Source: Malachius bipustulatus
Taxonomy: Eukaryota; Arthropoda; Insecta; Coleoptera; Melyridae
Direction: 5' to 3'
NCBI GenBank assembly: GCA_910589415.1
Contig: OU342636.1
Span: forward strand, 2,152,437 to 2,216,436
DNA length: 64,000 nt
The position numbers were made by a program, and so were the translations under genes. Below the pieces are notes generated by a model. It made no database searches. It was not told the origin of the DNA and saw only the letters and a program-made list of their open reading frames with translations. The number at the start of each line of letters is the position of its first letter. Position 1 is the first letter of the stretch. Of this stretch, positions 52,724-63,462 are shown one piece after another.

Positions 52724-55489
52724 TTGGGAACTATTGTACTGATGTACCTGAATATACAGGGACTGGCGAATAAGATTCATTTTCTTGACTCATATTTACG
52801 TTCAGAAATTTTATGTAAGGAGACGACAGGTTCACTGGCTGTCCGAGGGAGAACTGACCCAAGTAAGACTAGACAAGTACGTTTTCTTAGACGGTTATTC
52901 CAGAGTTGAGCATTCACGCGGTGGTGTAGCTACATTTTGTTCGGATGGAATTGTTCATTGCTGCAGGACTCGGCGTGACATAGGCGCCTTGTCGGTGGAA
53001 ATGCATTGCGAGATTACAGCGGTTGAATTTACTGAACCTAAGGTTTTGGTTATATCCATATATCGCTCCTCTTCTTCTGGGAACTTCTCTGTTTTTCTTA
53101 GTACTTTCCAGGAAGTATTGGCGAGTTTCGTGGCTGGCTACAGGCACCAGGTCGTTGTAATGGGAGACTTTAATTTGAAGTTTTTAAATCCCGATAAGGA
53201 TACTTTACATTTCACGGACTTGCTGGCATCTTATGGGCTATATCACAAAATAAATTCCTGTACAAGGGCTAAGGCATGTCGGGATAACATATTTACGAAT
53301 GTTCCAGATTCTGATCTGAGGTCGGGAGTAATTTTGTGCGGATTTTCGGACCATGATGCTGTCTATATCAGATGGAGTTGTCCTTCTGCTTCAAGTAAAA
53401 AGGTGACTTATAGTCAACCAGTCACCCAGCTTGGTCTCTTTAGGCTGCACTGTATGATAAGAAACGTCTCTTTCGAGTTCATCAAATCCAGTGACTTGTC
53501 AGTGAACTTGAAGTTTGAGATTTTCATGGGTATGTTGAAAGATATTGTGTCTGACTGTTTTCCTGTGAGAGTTGTGAGAGGTCGGAAGAATAGTGGCGAT
53601 CTTGACTGGTACAATGGCGACATCGGTAAGATGAGGAATATTTTAGACCTAATGATTGATCTCCATCGGCATTTTCCTCATTTGGATCTCAAGGGCAATA
53701 TTGTCGGTTACAGAAATAAATATAGGCGTGCTATAATTTCAGCGAAGAAATGTGCATATGACGGTTTCTTGGGACGTTCTACCAATCCACACAGAGATGT
53801 GTGGAAGTTGATTCGTTCCAAGCGTGAGTCTGGGCTCTCCGATGAACCTGGTGTATCAGCGAATCAATTCAACTTTTTTTTTTTTCAATATCGCCGATAA
53901 GCTTACGGCGCGTTTGGAACCTGCTACTGTCGATTTCAGAAGTTATTTGAGTGAGCCTTCTGAAGAACATGGTGAAATCAAATTTACGAGTCTTTCCTAT
54001 AATGAGGTTCGTGACCTGATGATGTCTCTAAAGAAGAGTCCCGCTAAAGATTATTATGGTTGCAACGCCAAGATTCTCATTAGTATCCTAGAATATGTAC
54101 TGGTGCCACTAACAAACTTGTTCAATATGTGTATCGAAAGAGGTGTTTTTCCCGATTGTCTGAAGGTTTCGATTGTTCTTCCTTTGCACAAAAAAGGGTC
54201 GATCTCAGATCCATCTAACTACAGGCCGATTTCTATTATACCCGTGGTAGCTAAAATATTTGAAAAGGCATTGAAAAATAAAATTGTAAATTTTTTTGAA
54301 TCTAATGAATTGTTTTCTCAGTCGCAATATGGATTCCGAAAGTCTCGTTTGACAGTCTCGGCAATGATCAGCCTTATCGGCAATATCTGATGGATTTAAT
54401 GAAGGTGAACACGTGGGAGCATTGTTTTTCGATCTTACAAAGGCCTTTGACTGTGTGAACGTTGACATGCTGTTTGAAAAGTTAAACTTTTATGGATTCA
54501 GAGGTAGCACACTTGCACTTATGAGATCTTATCTGTCGGGGAGGAGGCAGGCTGTCTGCTATGGTGGCACTAGATCAGATTTGGTGGACAACAAGACGGG
54601 TGTTCCACAGGGATCCGTTTTGGGGCCCATCCTGTTTTTGATATACATTAATGACTTACCGGGTTTTGTATCTGAAGCCTTACCCATTCTATTTGCCGAT
54701 GACACGACTCTAGTGACGAGAGATACTCAACTGAATGGTCTGTCTCAAAAAATGTTAAAACTGGAACGGAATGTTTCAGAATGGTTTGCAAACTGATTGT
54801 CCTTGAATGCTGCAAAGACGGTGAATTCTTGCTTTTCTCTAAGAGATCTGACCCGGTCGGGGTTTTCTTCTGACGTTCGCTTTCTTGGTGTCAGATTGGA
54901 CTCTGAACTAACTTGGGCTAGTCACACTGATTGCCTAGCGCGTGGTATATCTCCTTATATTTTTGCCCTTAGAAACATAATGCTGCTGGTAAGCTTGGGC
55001 GTGGCAAAATCCGTGTACTTTGCGACAATTCATAGTAGATTGTCATACGCAATATTGATATGGGGTCACTGTGCCACTACGGATAGAGTCTTCGCTTTAC
55101 AGAGGAGGGCAGTAAGAGCTTTGGACCGGATTGGATACCGTGACGACTGCAGCAATAGTTTTGCTAAACTGGGTATTTTGACGGTTCCATCCTTATACGC
55201 ATATCACTGTTTAATTTATGTTAAAGAACATATTTCCAATTATATGATTCACTCTGATGTCAGCGCTCGCCACACGCGGAATGGCAACAATATATTTCTG
55301 GATTTCAATAGGGTAAATAGGGCTCGAATGGGCACTAACTATTACGGACCGACGTTGTACAACAGACTGCCTATTACTATTAGAAATCTCCCTTTGAAAG
55401 ATTTTAAATTGAAGATAAGGAACTTTTTGGTGACTCATGCCTTTTATTCTCTTGATGAAGTTTTTAAAAGTATTTCCTGCGCTCAGTGA
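52724..55489 (+). pseudogene. ORF2 of element B: apurinic endonuclease and reverse transcriptase, four or more breaks
   Basis: Begins 14 nt after ORF1 with MYLNIQGLANKIHFLDSYL. It shifts frame near 52795, then has EHSRGGVATFCSDG, VVVMGDFNLKF and GFSDHDAVYIRW, the endonuclease catalytic motifs. A T13 run at 53873-53885 shifts the frame. RT follows: LPLHKKGSISDPSNYRPISI, a shift near 54385, VGALFFDLTKAFDCVN, GVPQGSVLGPILFLIYIN and the catalytic ILFADDTTLV. An in-frame TGA at 54794-54796 interrupts ANxLSLNAAKT. The C-terminal domain (HSRLSYAILIWGHCA) runs to the stop at 55489. The breaks are few and local, so decay is recent compared with element C's ORF2. Confidence 0.92.
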
Positions 55490-56390
55490 TCCTGGTCGTC
55501 TCCAGTTTCTTTATCTAGGTGTTTGTTATTTTATGAATTTGACTTTATTGCATTGTTTTTCGCTCATTTTGTTTGTATGTGTACATTTCTATTTGTATTT
55601 GATTTTTGACCTGTTCCATAGCAGTTTACTGCTTTAGGGAATTAATAATGGCAAATTAAAAAAAAATAATTTTAGTCCCATATTATCATTGCATATTGCC
55701 ATAATCTTCATTTCAATGTTTTCTCCTTCTTCCTCCGGTACACCATTAATACGTATGTTATTTCTAGTTGCCATCTGATTCAGTACATCTACCTGCTCCT
55801 TCAGCCTTTTAACTTCATTTTCGAGATTATTGACTTTCTCAACAGTGCTCTTCAGGGCCACTTTATCAGCCACTTTTTCGGCTATAACATCGATAAATTT
55901 AATATCTTTTGTGAATATTTCCTTTAACGTGTCCTTAATTATATTGATCACTTCGTTTCTTACTTCTCTAGTTATGGGCATTTTGATAATTTTTCACTTA
56001 GCTAATTTACAATTTAAATGTGCTATTATCACTACTATACTTTCACTATATGTTACAATAATTAAATACCACTTTATTAGGCACAATTAACGATTTATTG
56101 CGGAGCGACGAAAGACCGCTACATACACTCTGGCATGTTGATTCTGAACAATTTTTTTAAATAACAATTTGAAGTATTTTCCACATAAAAGGCACTTCAC
56201 TCCGCAGAAAAATCGGTATTTAGGAAATTTCCAAGGCATGCTTGATTTTTCATAACTAATATTCTGTTAGAAATTAATCTTTAACCGAACAGGGCTGAAC
56301 CCCAAAAAATTAAAATTAAAATCGATAATTTTATCTTTTTTTTTTGTCTTTTATAAGAGTTGTTTCACCTATCCGGGGACACACGGTATA

Positions 56391-57474
56391 TTCCTGCGGC
56401 CCTTCACAATGCGTGAACGTGACGCAAAAATGTACCTACCTAACAGTATAAACGCAGTTATTCCTTAGTGTGGTTAACATTTTCTTACTTGTTTTTTTTT
56501 CCAAAATTTTGAACCGACCCTCGTTCCTGGGGGATACTACGTAACCCCCAAACCCCCCGGTTGAACTCTAAGCCTAAGCTAACATATCTTTGACAAAATT
56601 CGCTAACAACAGGTACTCATTAAGTTAACTGGCAGATTTCTGCGGCTGTTTCTGAAGAAGGTATTGACTCTCTATGGAAACTGTAGAGTTTCAGATAACA
56701 ATTTTCGAGTTAACTCGTGGGTTTTATGCATGCAGAGAAACTATAGCTTTCTTATAACGATTTTAATTGATAGCAAATTATTTTGCGTCTTCTCCGTCAC
56801 GCATCATGGAATCAACTGGCATTTATTTTTTATTTATAGAACTGTCATCAATACTTCATGTATTGTTTCGTAGGTACGTTCAGGAGGACGCGATTATACA
56901 TAAAGTTTAACATTACATAAATTCGAACAGAAACTGTTGCAATTTTTGTCATTCTTGGCATTAAAGGGATTACAAAAATGTCAACAAAAGTCATTTGATA
57001 TCGATATTAGCTTCAAAAACGAGCACAAAAATCTGCCCGTTAACTTAATGAGCCTTTATAATACCCGCTGTTGAAGCGCAGTAGAGTTTACCTAATCTAA
57101 TAAATGCATATTCTAAACTTTGCTACTTTATTAATCTTGATTATTCTTGATGTATATTTACTGCTTTTGTATGATGCTTTTGTACATGAAAAGGACTTTT
57201 GATCCGTTGACTTTTTGGAAAAATAAAATTAAATTAAATAAAATAAAAATAACCGCCTTGGCGTAGTAAAATGGAGAGCGAGCTTCAGGGACTTCGTAGA
57301 AGGGAAAATGGACAAGATCTTTGTTATAACAATATAGGTTTATTACTAACAAGTGGTCTCAGGGGGTCACAAGTTAAACAGTTTGGTCAATGGATAGACA
57401 AGTAGATTCTTGAGAGACCTGACAATCCGACTGTTATTTCCATAGCAATCTTGACATCTGCTATTTCTCAGTTT
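56391..57474. other. Interval with no recognised gene or element
   Basis: AT-rich flank of element S and of element D. Short frames without similarity; no paired ends found. Confidence 0.5.
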
Positions 57475-57784
57475 TTTATTATTATTATTATTATAGTCCT
57501 TTATTTAGCAAAAAATTGCTATTGTCTTACAGATCTTACAAAGTCTTACAAAATTTTTAAATAATAATACAAATACAAACCTACAATTAAACATAATACA
57601 ACAAACAGAATACAACAAAGACAAAATAAATAAATAAAAGTAAAGATTTGGCTACATCAGTTTTCAGCATCCATCACACCACACTCTCACCCTTCGTCCC
57701 TGCAAGCAGCAAGTGGTTCTTTAACGAATGTTTAAATTTATGAACGTTCTTTTCATGTTTAATATTATCTGGTATTTTATTATA

Positions 57785-59493
57785 CAGGGTGTCTCTAAAA
57801 GGTACCACCAACGTTCTACCACAGATTCCCGAGGAAAAAATATGCCGATTTAACCGAACTTATCCATGTCCAAAGTTGTACCCTTTTCAAGATACAGCCC
57901 TTAAAAGGGGGTCAACTAAATACTCATTTTCCAGAATAAGTCAAAAATGGTTTAAACGAGAAACTTCAAAATTTCACCACCTACTACCATTGTTAAGACC
58001 AATAAACTGACGTAGTCTTACAAACATTGACGTACAGGGTGTTCCTATTTTTGATGTCGCGTCTCACGTTTGACCCCAGAACTTTTTTATCCGCACGCCA
58101 CTGATTAATTTTGTATTTTTTATCTAAAGGTTGAAGTATTACTGAACTTTTTGCGCCCTTATAAAAATTTTGTATCTTGCATGGTTTCTCCGTCATTAAT
58201 TTTCAATGATACACCCACAATGCTGAAAACGTATTTGAAAAATGTAATTTTTACTAGATTTTTTAAATTTTTTTGTTTCACTAGAAGAAGCATGACAAAC
58301 CTTCACAATGAACATGTTTATGGGGATGAAAATCCACACGCAACTAAAACAACGCATCACCAGCATGAATTTAGAGTAAATGTGTGGGCAGGTATCATTG
58401 ATAATTTTATTGTTGGTCCCGTTCTACTGCCAAACAGATTAAATGGTGATCATTACTTAGACCACCTTCGAAATACTTTATCCGATCTGCTCGATGATAT
58501 ACCTATAGAGCTTCGCCGAAATATGTGGTTCATGCATGATGGTGCACTCCCACACTTCACTTTGGCAGTTAGGAATCATTTACATGAGCATTATGCAAAT
58601 AAATGGATTGGTAGAGGAAACGATGCTCCTGTTAACTGGCCACCACGCTCCCCTGACTTAACCCCCTTGGATTATTTTCTTTGGGGAACATTAAAAACAA
58701 TGGTGTATTCAACACCCGTAAATCAAGAACAGGATCTGTGGAGACGAATTCAAGACGCAGTAGTGATTCTCCGAAATGATGTGGAAATGATACAAAGGGT
58801 GCATTTCAATTTTTTACGCCGCATAGCATATGCATACGGATGAATGGTGGTCATTTTGAACATCTGTTGAAAGTACGTGAACACAACTAATGTTATTAAT
58901 AGGTATGAACAATGTCGTCTTTCTGAAATAAAATTATTTGCTTGTTCTGGGTATTTCTAAACACATTTAATCCAGAGAGCTTATGTTAACGTTCTGCATG
59001 TGTTATTATTTATTTAATGTTAAGTAAAAATTACATTTTTCAAATACGTTTTCAGCATTGTGGGTGTATCATTGAAAATTAATGACGGGGAAACCATGCA
59101 AGATACAAAATTTTTATAAGGGCACAAAAAGTTCAGTAATACTTCAACCTTTAGATAAAAAATACAAAATTAATCAGTGGCGTGCGGATAAAAAAGTTCT
59201 GGGGTCAAACGTGAGACGCGACATCAAAAATAGGAACACCCTGTACTTCAATGTTTGTAAGACTACGTCAGTTTATTGGTCTTAACAATAGTAGTAGGTG
59301 GTGAAATTTTGAAGTTTCTCGTTTAAACCAATTTTGACTTATTCTGGAAAATGAGTATTTAGTTGACCCCCTTTTAAGGGCTGTTTCTTGAAAAGGGTAC
59401 AACTTTGGACATGGATAAGTTCGGTTAAATCGGCATATTTTTTCCTCGGGAATCTGTGGTAGAACGTTGGTGGTACCTTGTAGAGACACCCGG
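57785..59493. mobile_element. Tc1/mariner element with long inverted arms, internally deleted (1709 bp)
   Basis: CAGGGTGTCTC (57785) and GAGACACCCGG (59493, one changed base), TA on both sides. Arms 57785-58253 and about 59021-59493 match those of the 49852-50940 MITE. Between them is the C-terminal half of a transposase. This is therefore the more complete relative of the MITE, but still defective. Confidence 0.93.
58256..58843 (+). pseudogene. Mariner-like transposase, C-terminal half
   Basis: Reads MTNLHNEHVYGDENPHATKT, then FRVNVWAGIIDNFIVGPVLL, MWFMHDGALPHFTLAVRNHL (second catalytic Asp) and NWPPRSPDLTPLDYFLWG (third, Asp type). The N-terminal helix-turn-helix and the first catalytic Asp are missing, replaced by the left arm, so the protein cannot cut DNA. 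The stop at 58843 comes one base out of frame with NGGHFEHLLK, the usual end of this family, showing a late frameshift. AATAAA lies near 58928. Transposases of this kind act on CAGGGTG ends and TA targets; a complete relative elsewhere could have moved the MITEs here. Confidence 0.9.
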
Positions 59494-59615
59494 TATATCT
59501 CCAAACCTCTAAAAAACACCGTCTCTTGAGTTGCCTTATACTGAGCTCGACTAAGTATGAAATCTTCTCTACCTGTTTCCTCCGATTATAATTTGAGGAG
59601 ATTACCATCTGTTAT

Positions 59616-59996
59616 TTAAGAAGGAAATTTAATTGCATGAATTAGGTACTCACGTTTTCCTTTAGAAGTCCCGGTTCTCCCGTCGTTGCTCTTGTTCCTG
59701 CACTCTGGTAATGAGGGGGAAGGGGAGAAGAAGGAAGAACTAGGATAAGTGCAAGTGCTACAACCACCAAAAAAACGGCCACCGCCTCGAAGGACCAACC
59801 CGCCGGTCACAACTAGGATTATTCTATATAAATATAATAATTTAAACCGCCTTTATGCTCGTCACGAACCGATTGCTCCTTTTCCCGACGTATTCGAAAA
59901 GTTTTCAAAATGCAATTCCGCTTATAAATCTCGCCTTCTTCCACCAAAGTACCTACCACGGAGATGCCTTGTTGCCGCGTTTATTCTCAATAATAA
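59616..59996. other. Inner part of element D's C-terminal region, poorly conserved
   Basis: Lies between the recognisable RT thumb and the C-terminal end of ORF2 D. A GC-richer stretch at 59750-59810 gives a 64-codon minus frame (GGLVLRGGGRFFGGCSTC) with no counterpart in related elements. Possibly a small foreign insertion; not called as a gene. Confidence 0.4.
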
Positions 59997-62790
59997 TCAA
60001 ATTAAAACCGCCCAAACACTACCCCTAGTCTCATACTTATGTGTTTCACCGAAGGTCGTGAAAAACTCACCTAAGTATCCAGGCAAATGACAATTTTTTG
60101 CTTTATATATGAAAACCATACATTGCAGCTGGCAGAAGTCGAAAACATTCAACCATTTCAATCTATTCAACATCTTATCTATACTTTGGTATATGTTACA
60201 AGAAAGAATGATTCTCATAGCTCTGTTCTGCAACAATTGTACACGCCTAATTTCACGCTTACGAGCTGTAAAAATTATCAGTGAGGAATACTGCAAATGA
60301 GGGAGTATTATAGTATTAAAGACTGTTAACCTGGCTTTCACTGAGAGGAACTTACTCACCCTAGATAAGACACCTAACTTCTGAGAAATCTTTTTACAAA
60401 CAAAATCTATATGTTCAGTAAAATTAAGATTGACATCAAGAATAAACCCAAGGTATTTAAATTTATCCACCAACTCAATTTTTTCACTATCAATTTTAAT
60501 CTCTATTTTGTCCTTAATATCCTTATATTTGATGTCTCTACCAAAGATCATGGCCTTACACTTCCCAAGATTAATCTTTAATTTGTTCTCACTGAACCAA
60601 TCAAATATGCACTGCAGGTCGTGATTTAACTTAAGAAGTATTTCCTGAATATCATATCCACTGACAAAAACCACCGTATCATCTGCAAAAAGATGTATTC
60701 TTCCATATTTAATGATAGAACCAATGTCGTTTTCATACAAGCTAAACAACAATGGTCCCAACACACTTCCCTATCCGGATCATTCCCCAGATCATTCGCC
60801 AGCTCTGACGATATATTCCCACAATCAACCCTTTGTCTCCTACCCTCCAGATGGCTCCTAAACCATCCCAACACAGTACCTTCCATACCATATAGTCTTA
60901 ACTTACGTAATAATTTTCCCCTATTAATCGTTTCGAAAGCTCTGGTTAGGTCCAGAAATACCACCATTACAATCTTTTTTTTATCCAGGGAAACTTTCCA
61001 ATTATTAACTGAGTACTGAAATGCAGTTTCACAACTGTACTGCTTCCTGAAACCCGACTGAAAGTCTACAAGAATATTGTTGACTTCGATATGATTAATA
61101 ACTTGTCTATATACCACCTTCTCGAGAATTTTTTCGATAATCGGTAATGTGTTAATCGGTCTAAAATTCTCTATCTGTTTAGTTCCTTTGATTTTCCTTA
61201 TTGGAACTACAGTGGAAACCTTCAAACTATCTGGAACAATGCCTGTTTCCAAGGAGGAGTTTATCAGATGTATTAAGAAATCAGATATCTGAAAAAAATT
61301 ATATTTAATAAAAACACTATTATTCTTTAGCTGAATACTCTCGTTATTTCTTAATTCATAAACTATTTTTTGTAATTCCTCTCGAGTTATCAACTTAAAA
61401 TCACAAATTCTCTCTATCTCATCGAAAACATTACAGTGGTCGTTTTCTTCTGCAGTGATCCCCGGCTGTGTGATAGATTTTTCAATGTCCACAACACTCT
61501 CAATAAAATATTTATTAAATAAATTAGGTAATGAGTATTTATCTATTTTTACATTTTTTTAGGTTAAGTTTTCATAGTTGTCAGACCTATTTTTTCCACC
61601 TATTATATTCTTAAGTGTTTTCCACATAGCCTCGGGTTTACTCCTATTTTTGTCAATTTTTGCTTCATAATATTTTATCTTATTTTTTCTACACATGTTT
61701 ACTACTTGGTTTCTATGTATTCTATATCTATTCCAGTGAGAAACATCCCCCGTAACCGAAAAACTTTTATAGTAGCGGTCCCTCAATTTTATCTCCTCAA
61801 ATATCTCGCTATCAAACCATGGATTATTTCTAAACCTTAAATAAATTTCTTTTTTTGGTAATATTTCATCGTATACCTTTTCAACCTCAACGTTAAATTG
61901 CCTGCACTTTTCATCCAAATTCTGATTTCGATAATCAAGCCGCTGAACAATGTACTCTACCTTTTGTTGGAGCAAATTCAAATCATAAACCTTAGGTCTG
62001 ATCGATATTTTCTTTCTATACTTTTCTACCTTTTCTGGGAGGAAGATCTCAATGATACAATGATCCGAAATCTTCGCCGTCTGAAGGGTACTTACACTGA
62101 GGTTCAAATTATTACTTACCACTAAGTCTATGAGGGATTTTGTATCTTTAGTAATTCTAGCGAAATCTTCAACTAGCTGTTTACACCCACTGTCATTAAT
62201 CGTCCTCCTAAGTGCCTTATCATAAAAACTATCACCCTTCCAGTTTAAATTGAAATCACCAACCAGAATAAAACTATTAGTGTAATCTATTAAAGTTTTT
62301 TCCATCCACTGATTTACAAACTGAATAAATACCGCATCAGAACGATTAGGAGAGTGATATACGCTTCCAAGAAGAAATCGTTCTTTGTCAACTGTTATTT
62401 CAACTTCAAGGAACCAAAAATTCATGTCTACAATTTTCTCTTCCCTTATGTCACACCCTATGTCATGTCTCACATACACTATAACACCTCCAGTATGTCT
62501 ACTGCTTGAGTTGACTCTTATCATTCTATACCCATCATACTCAATTTCACAGTCCATAATATCTTCAGTAACGCAGGTCTCAGTCAAAATCAGTACGGCG
62601 GGCTGGTTATACTGACATATAAAATTTCTAAGCTCATCTTTATGAGCTGTCAGACTACTAATGTTACTTAAATAGATATTACAAGTGCCATTTTCTGGCC
62701 CGGTCTTACTTTGTATTATTTGCTCCTTTCTATGGTCGTCTTGTTTCCCTTTATGGTCGTCTTCTTTCAAAATCTGATCAGCAGCAACAG

Positions 62791-63415
62791 CTAGAGAGCT
62801 ATTTTTTTCAGCCTCCTGGACTGAAAAAACCGATTTATCCTGGTTCCACTGGACCACAGCTTGGCATCCGTCAGTTTCAATTCCTCCGTTTCTCTTACTG
62901 AGATCTTAAATGAGGAATACTGCTCAGGATATGATGAATTTAAAGGCTCCACAAGGACACCTGGAAACTCCCCCTGAAGATAATTCAAAACTTCGTCTTT
63001 AGTTGTAGCTGGGTGCAGACGATACACATGCCAAGAAGAGAAAGATTCAGCAGCTCTAAGTCTACATTCGCTACCCGTACCAACAATAATCTTCCTGCGC
63101 CTTCTAGCCTGGAATTTCTTCCATCCGTCATCTCCATTTAGGACAAATGGTTGATTTCTATTATTCAAAGATTCTGTTTCATTGACAGTCCTATCACTCA
63201 CCCGGGATATACCTCTGTCGATCCTTCGATCCATGAAGCTGCAAACAGTCGACTGTTCCCTCACGTGATCTGTAACAACAGGAGGACCAGTCACCGCTGA
63301 GTTGACATTATTAGAATCTACATCAGTCAAGTTATTAGGGCCATAATTGCTGTGGACATTTTTGATAACCGTTGATGGTACGTACCGTCTCCAAGTTGTC
63401 GATTCAGTCCGTCAA
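62791..63415 (-). pseudogene. ORF1 of element D, C-terminal part
   Basis: Open from about 63415: RTESTTWRRYVPSTVIKN, later GDDGWKKFQARRRRKIIVGT and SSWHVYRLHPATTKDEVLNY, then FPGVLVEPLNSSYPEQYSSF. The last part is the RRM-like C-terminal domain common in insect non-LTR ORF1 proteins and resembles that of element B. It ends at 62791 and overlaps the start of ORF2 (62857) by 67 nt in another frame. The N-terminal part, which may have had a zinc finger, is lost by truncation. Confidence 0.7.
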
Positions 63416-63462
63416 TCTTTTCACGTACCATGTTGTAGGTGACCTGCTCAAAGCAAAAGGTG

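Larger units (their letters stand above)
51371..55669 (+). mobile_element. Non-LTR retrotransposon B (plus strand), 5'-truncated
   Basis: Inserted in ORF1 of element C between TTTTA (51366-51370) and TTTTA (55670-55674). It starts inside the PHD finger of its ORF1 and ends AAATTAAAAAAAAATAA after a 180-bp 3' UTR. It encodes ORF1 with a PHD finger and ORF2 with endonuclease and RT. A PHD-bearing ORF1 points to the CR1/Jockey superfamily. Confidence 0.9.
51057..55981 (-). pseudogene. ORF1 of element C: coiled coil and RNA-binding domain, split by element B
   Basis: The N-terminal part is at 55981-55675: MPITREVRNEVINIIKDTLK, then a heptad-like coiled coil (VEKVNNLENEVKRLKEQVDV) and the start of an RNA-recognition fold, RNNIRINGVPEEEGENI. 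The C-terminal part is at 51365-51057: MIESCYRIGRRSDGKDRAIK, then RLINSRINVELMANKRKLKG and EDLSKDKFFIYKKAI. ORF1 proteins of this type trimerise and bind the element RNA. Element B (plus strand) interrupts the gene at a TTTTA target, present on both sides. Neither half has a stop before the break, so this ORF was intact when B inserted. Confidence 0.85.
43739..56127 (-). mobile_element. Non-LTR retrotransposon C (minus strand), heavily invaded
   Basis: On the minus strand it begins GCCAGAGTGTATGTAGCGG (56127), has a 5' UTR and ORF1 start at 55981, then ORF2 pieces, and ends in a TTATTATTAT tail (43739-43748 on plus). It sits in element S between two copies of ATGTT. Within it lie element B, a mariner MITE, a TIR element, a palindrome and a KRBA2-integrase element, which stretch an element of perhaps 5 kb to 12.4 kb. 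Having its 5' UTR and ORF1 start, it was probably a full-length insertion. Confidence 0.8.
42274..56386. mobile_element. Element S: mariner-like element split by a 12.4-kb insertion
   Basis: Ends TACCGTGTCGTCCCGGATAG (42272) and CTATCCGGGGACACACGGTA (to 56388), with TA on both sides. Left-arm words (AACATTTAGGTCCGTATAC, AAATTTACTTTTATGTTTAT, CCACATAAAAG) reappear inverted, partly at 43620-43738 and partly at 56128-56389. The break between these parts is the insertion of element C, with ATGTT on both sides. The only coding trace is the N-terminal fragment at 43412. Confidence 0.75.
57674..62857 (-). pseudogene. ORF2 of element D: endonuclease and RT, one stop, shifts, one insertion
   Basis: Endonuclease: NIYLSNISSLTAHKDELRNF, LILTETCVTEDI, GGVIVYVRHD, ILVGDFNLNWKG and KISDHCIIEIF. 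An in-frame TAA at 61561-61559 follows YENLT and the same frame continues. RT: VVPIRKIKGTKQIENFRPI, VVFLDLTRAFETINRGKLL; a shift near 60775 inside the VPQGSVLG motif; then HLFADDTVVFVSGYD with the catalytic FADD and KFKYLGFILDVNLNF. A further change follows near 60000. The C-terminal end is interrupted at 59494 by the mariner element and resumes at 57784 (NKIPDNIKHEKNVHKFKHSL) to the TGA at 57676-57674. The TA target lies in frame, so the sequence on each side still aligns with an uninterrupted RT C-terminus. Confidence 0.9.
57475..63415 (-). mobile_element. Non-LTR retrotransposon D (minus strand)
   Basis: Partial ORF1 (63415-62791) and ORF2 (62857-57674), then a 3' UTR ending GGACTATAATAATAATAAT, the (ATA)n tail being 57478-57497 on plus. 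A mariner derivative lies at 57785-59493. The 5' end is truncated at about 63415, where it meets a different RT fragment. CR1/Jockey-like. Confidence 0.88.

Noticed and set aside
59616..59810. 64-codon glycine/serine-rich frame
   Set aside because: No motif or conserved counterpart; lies in a poorly conserved part of element D.
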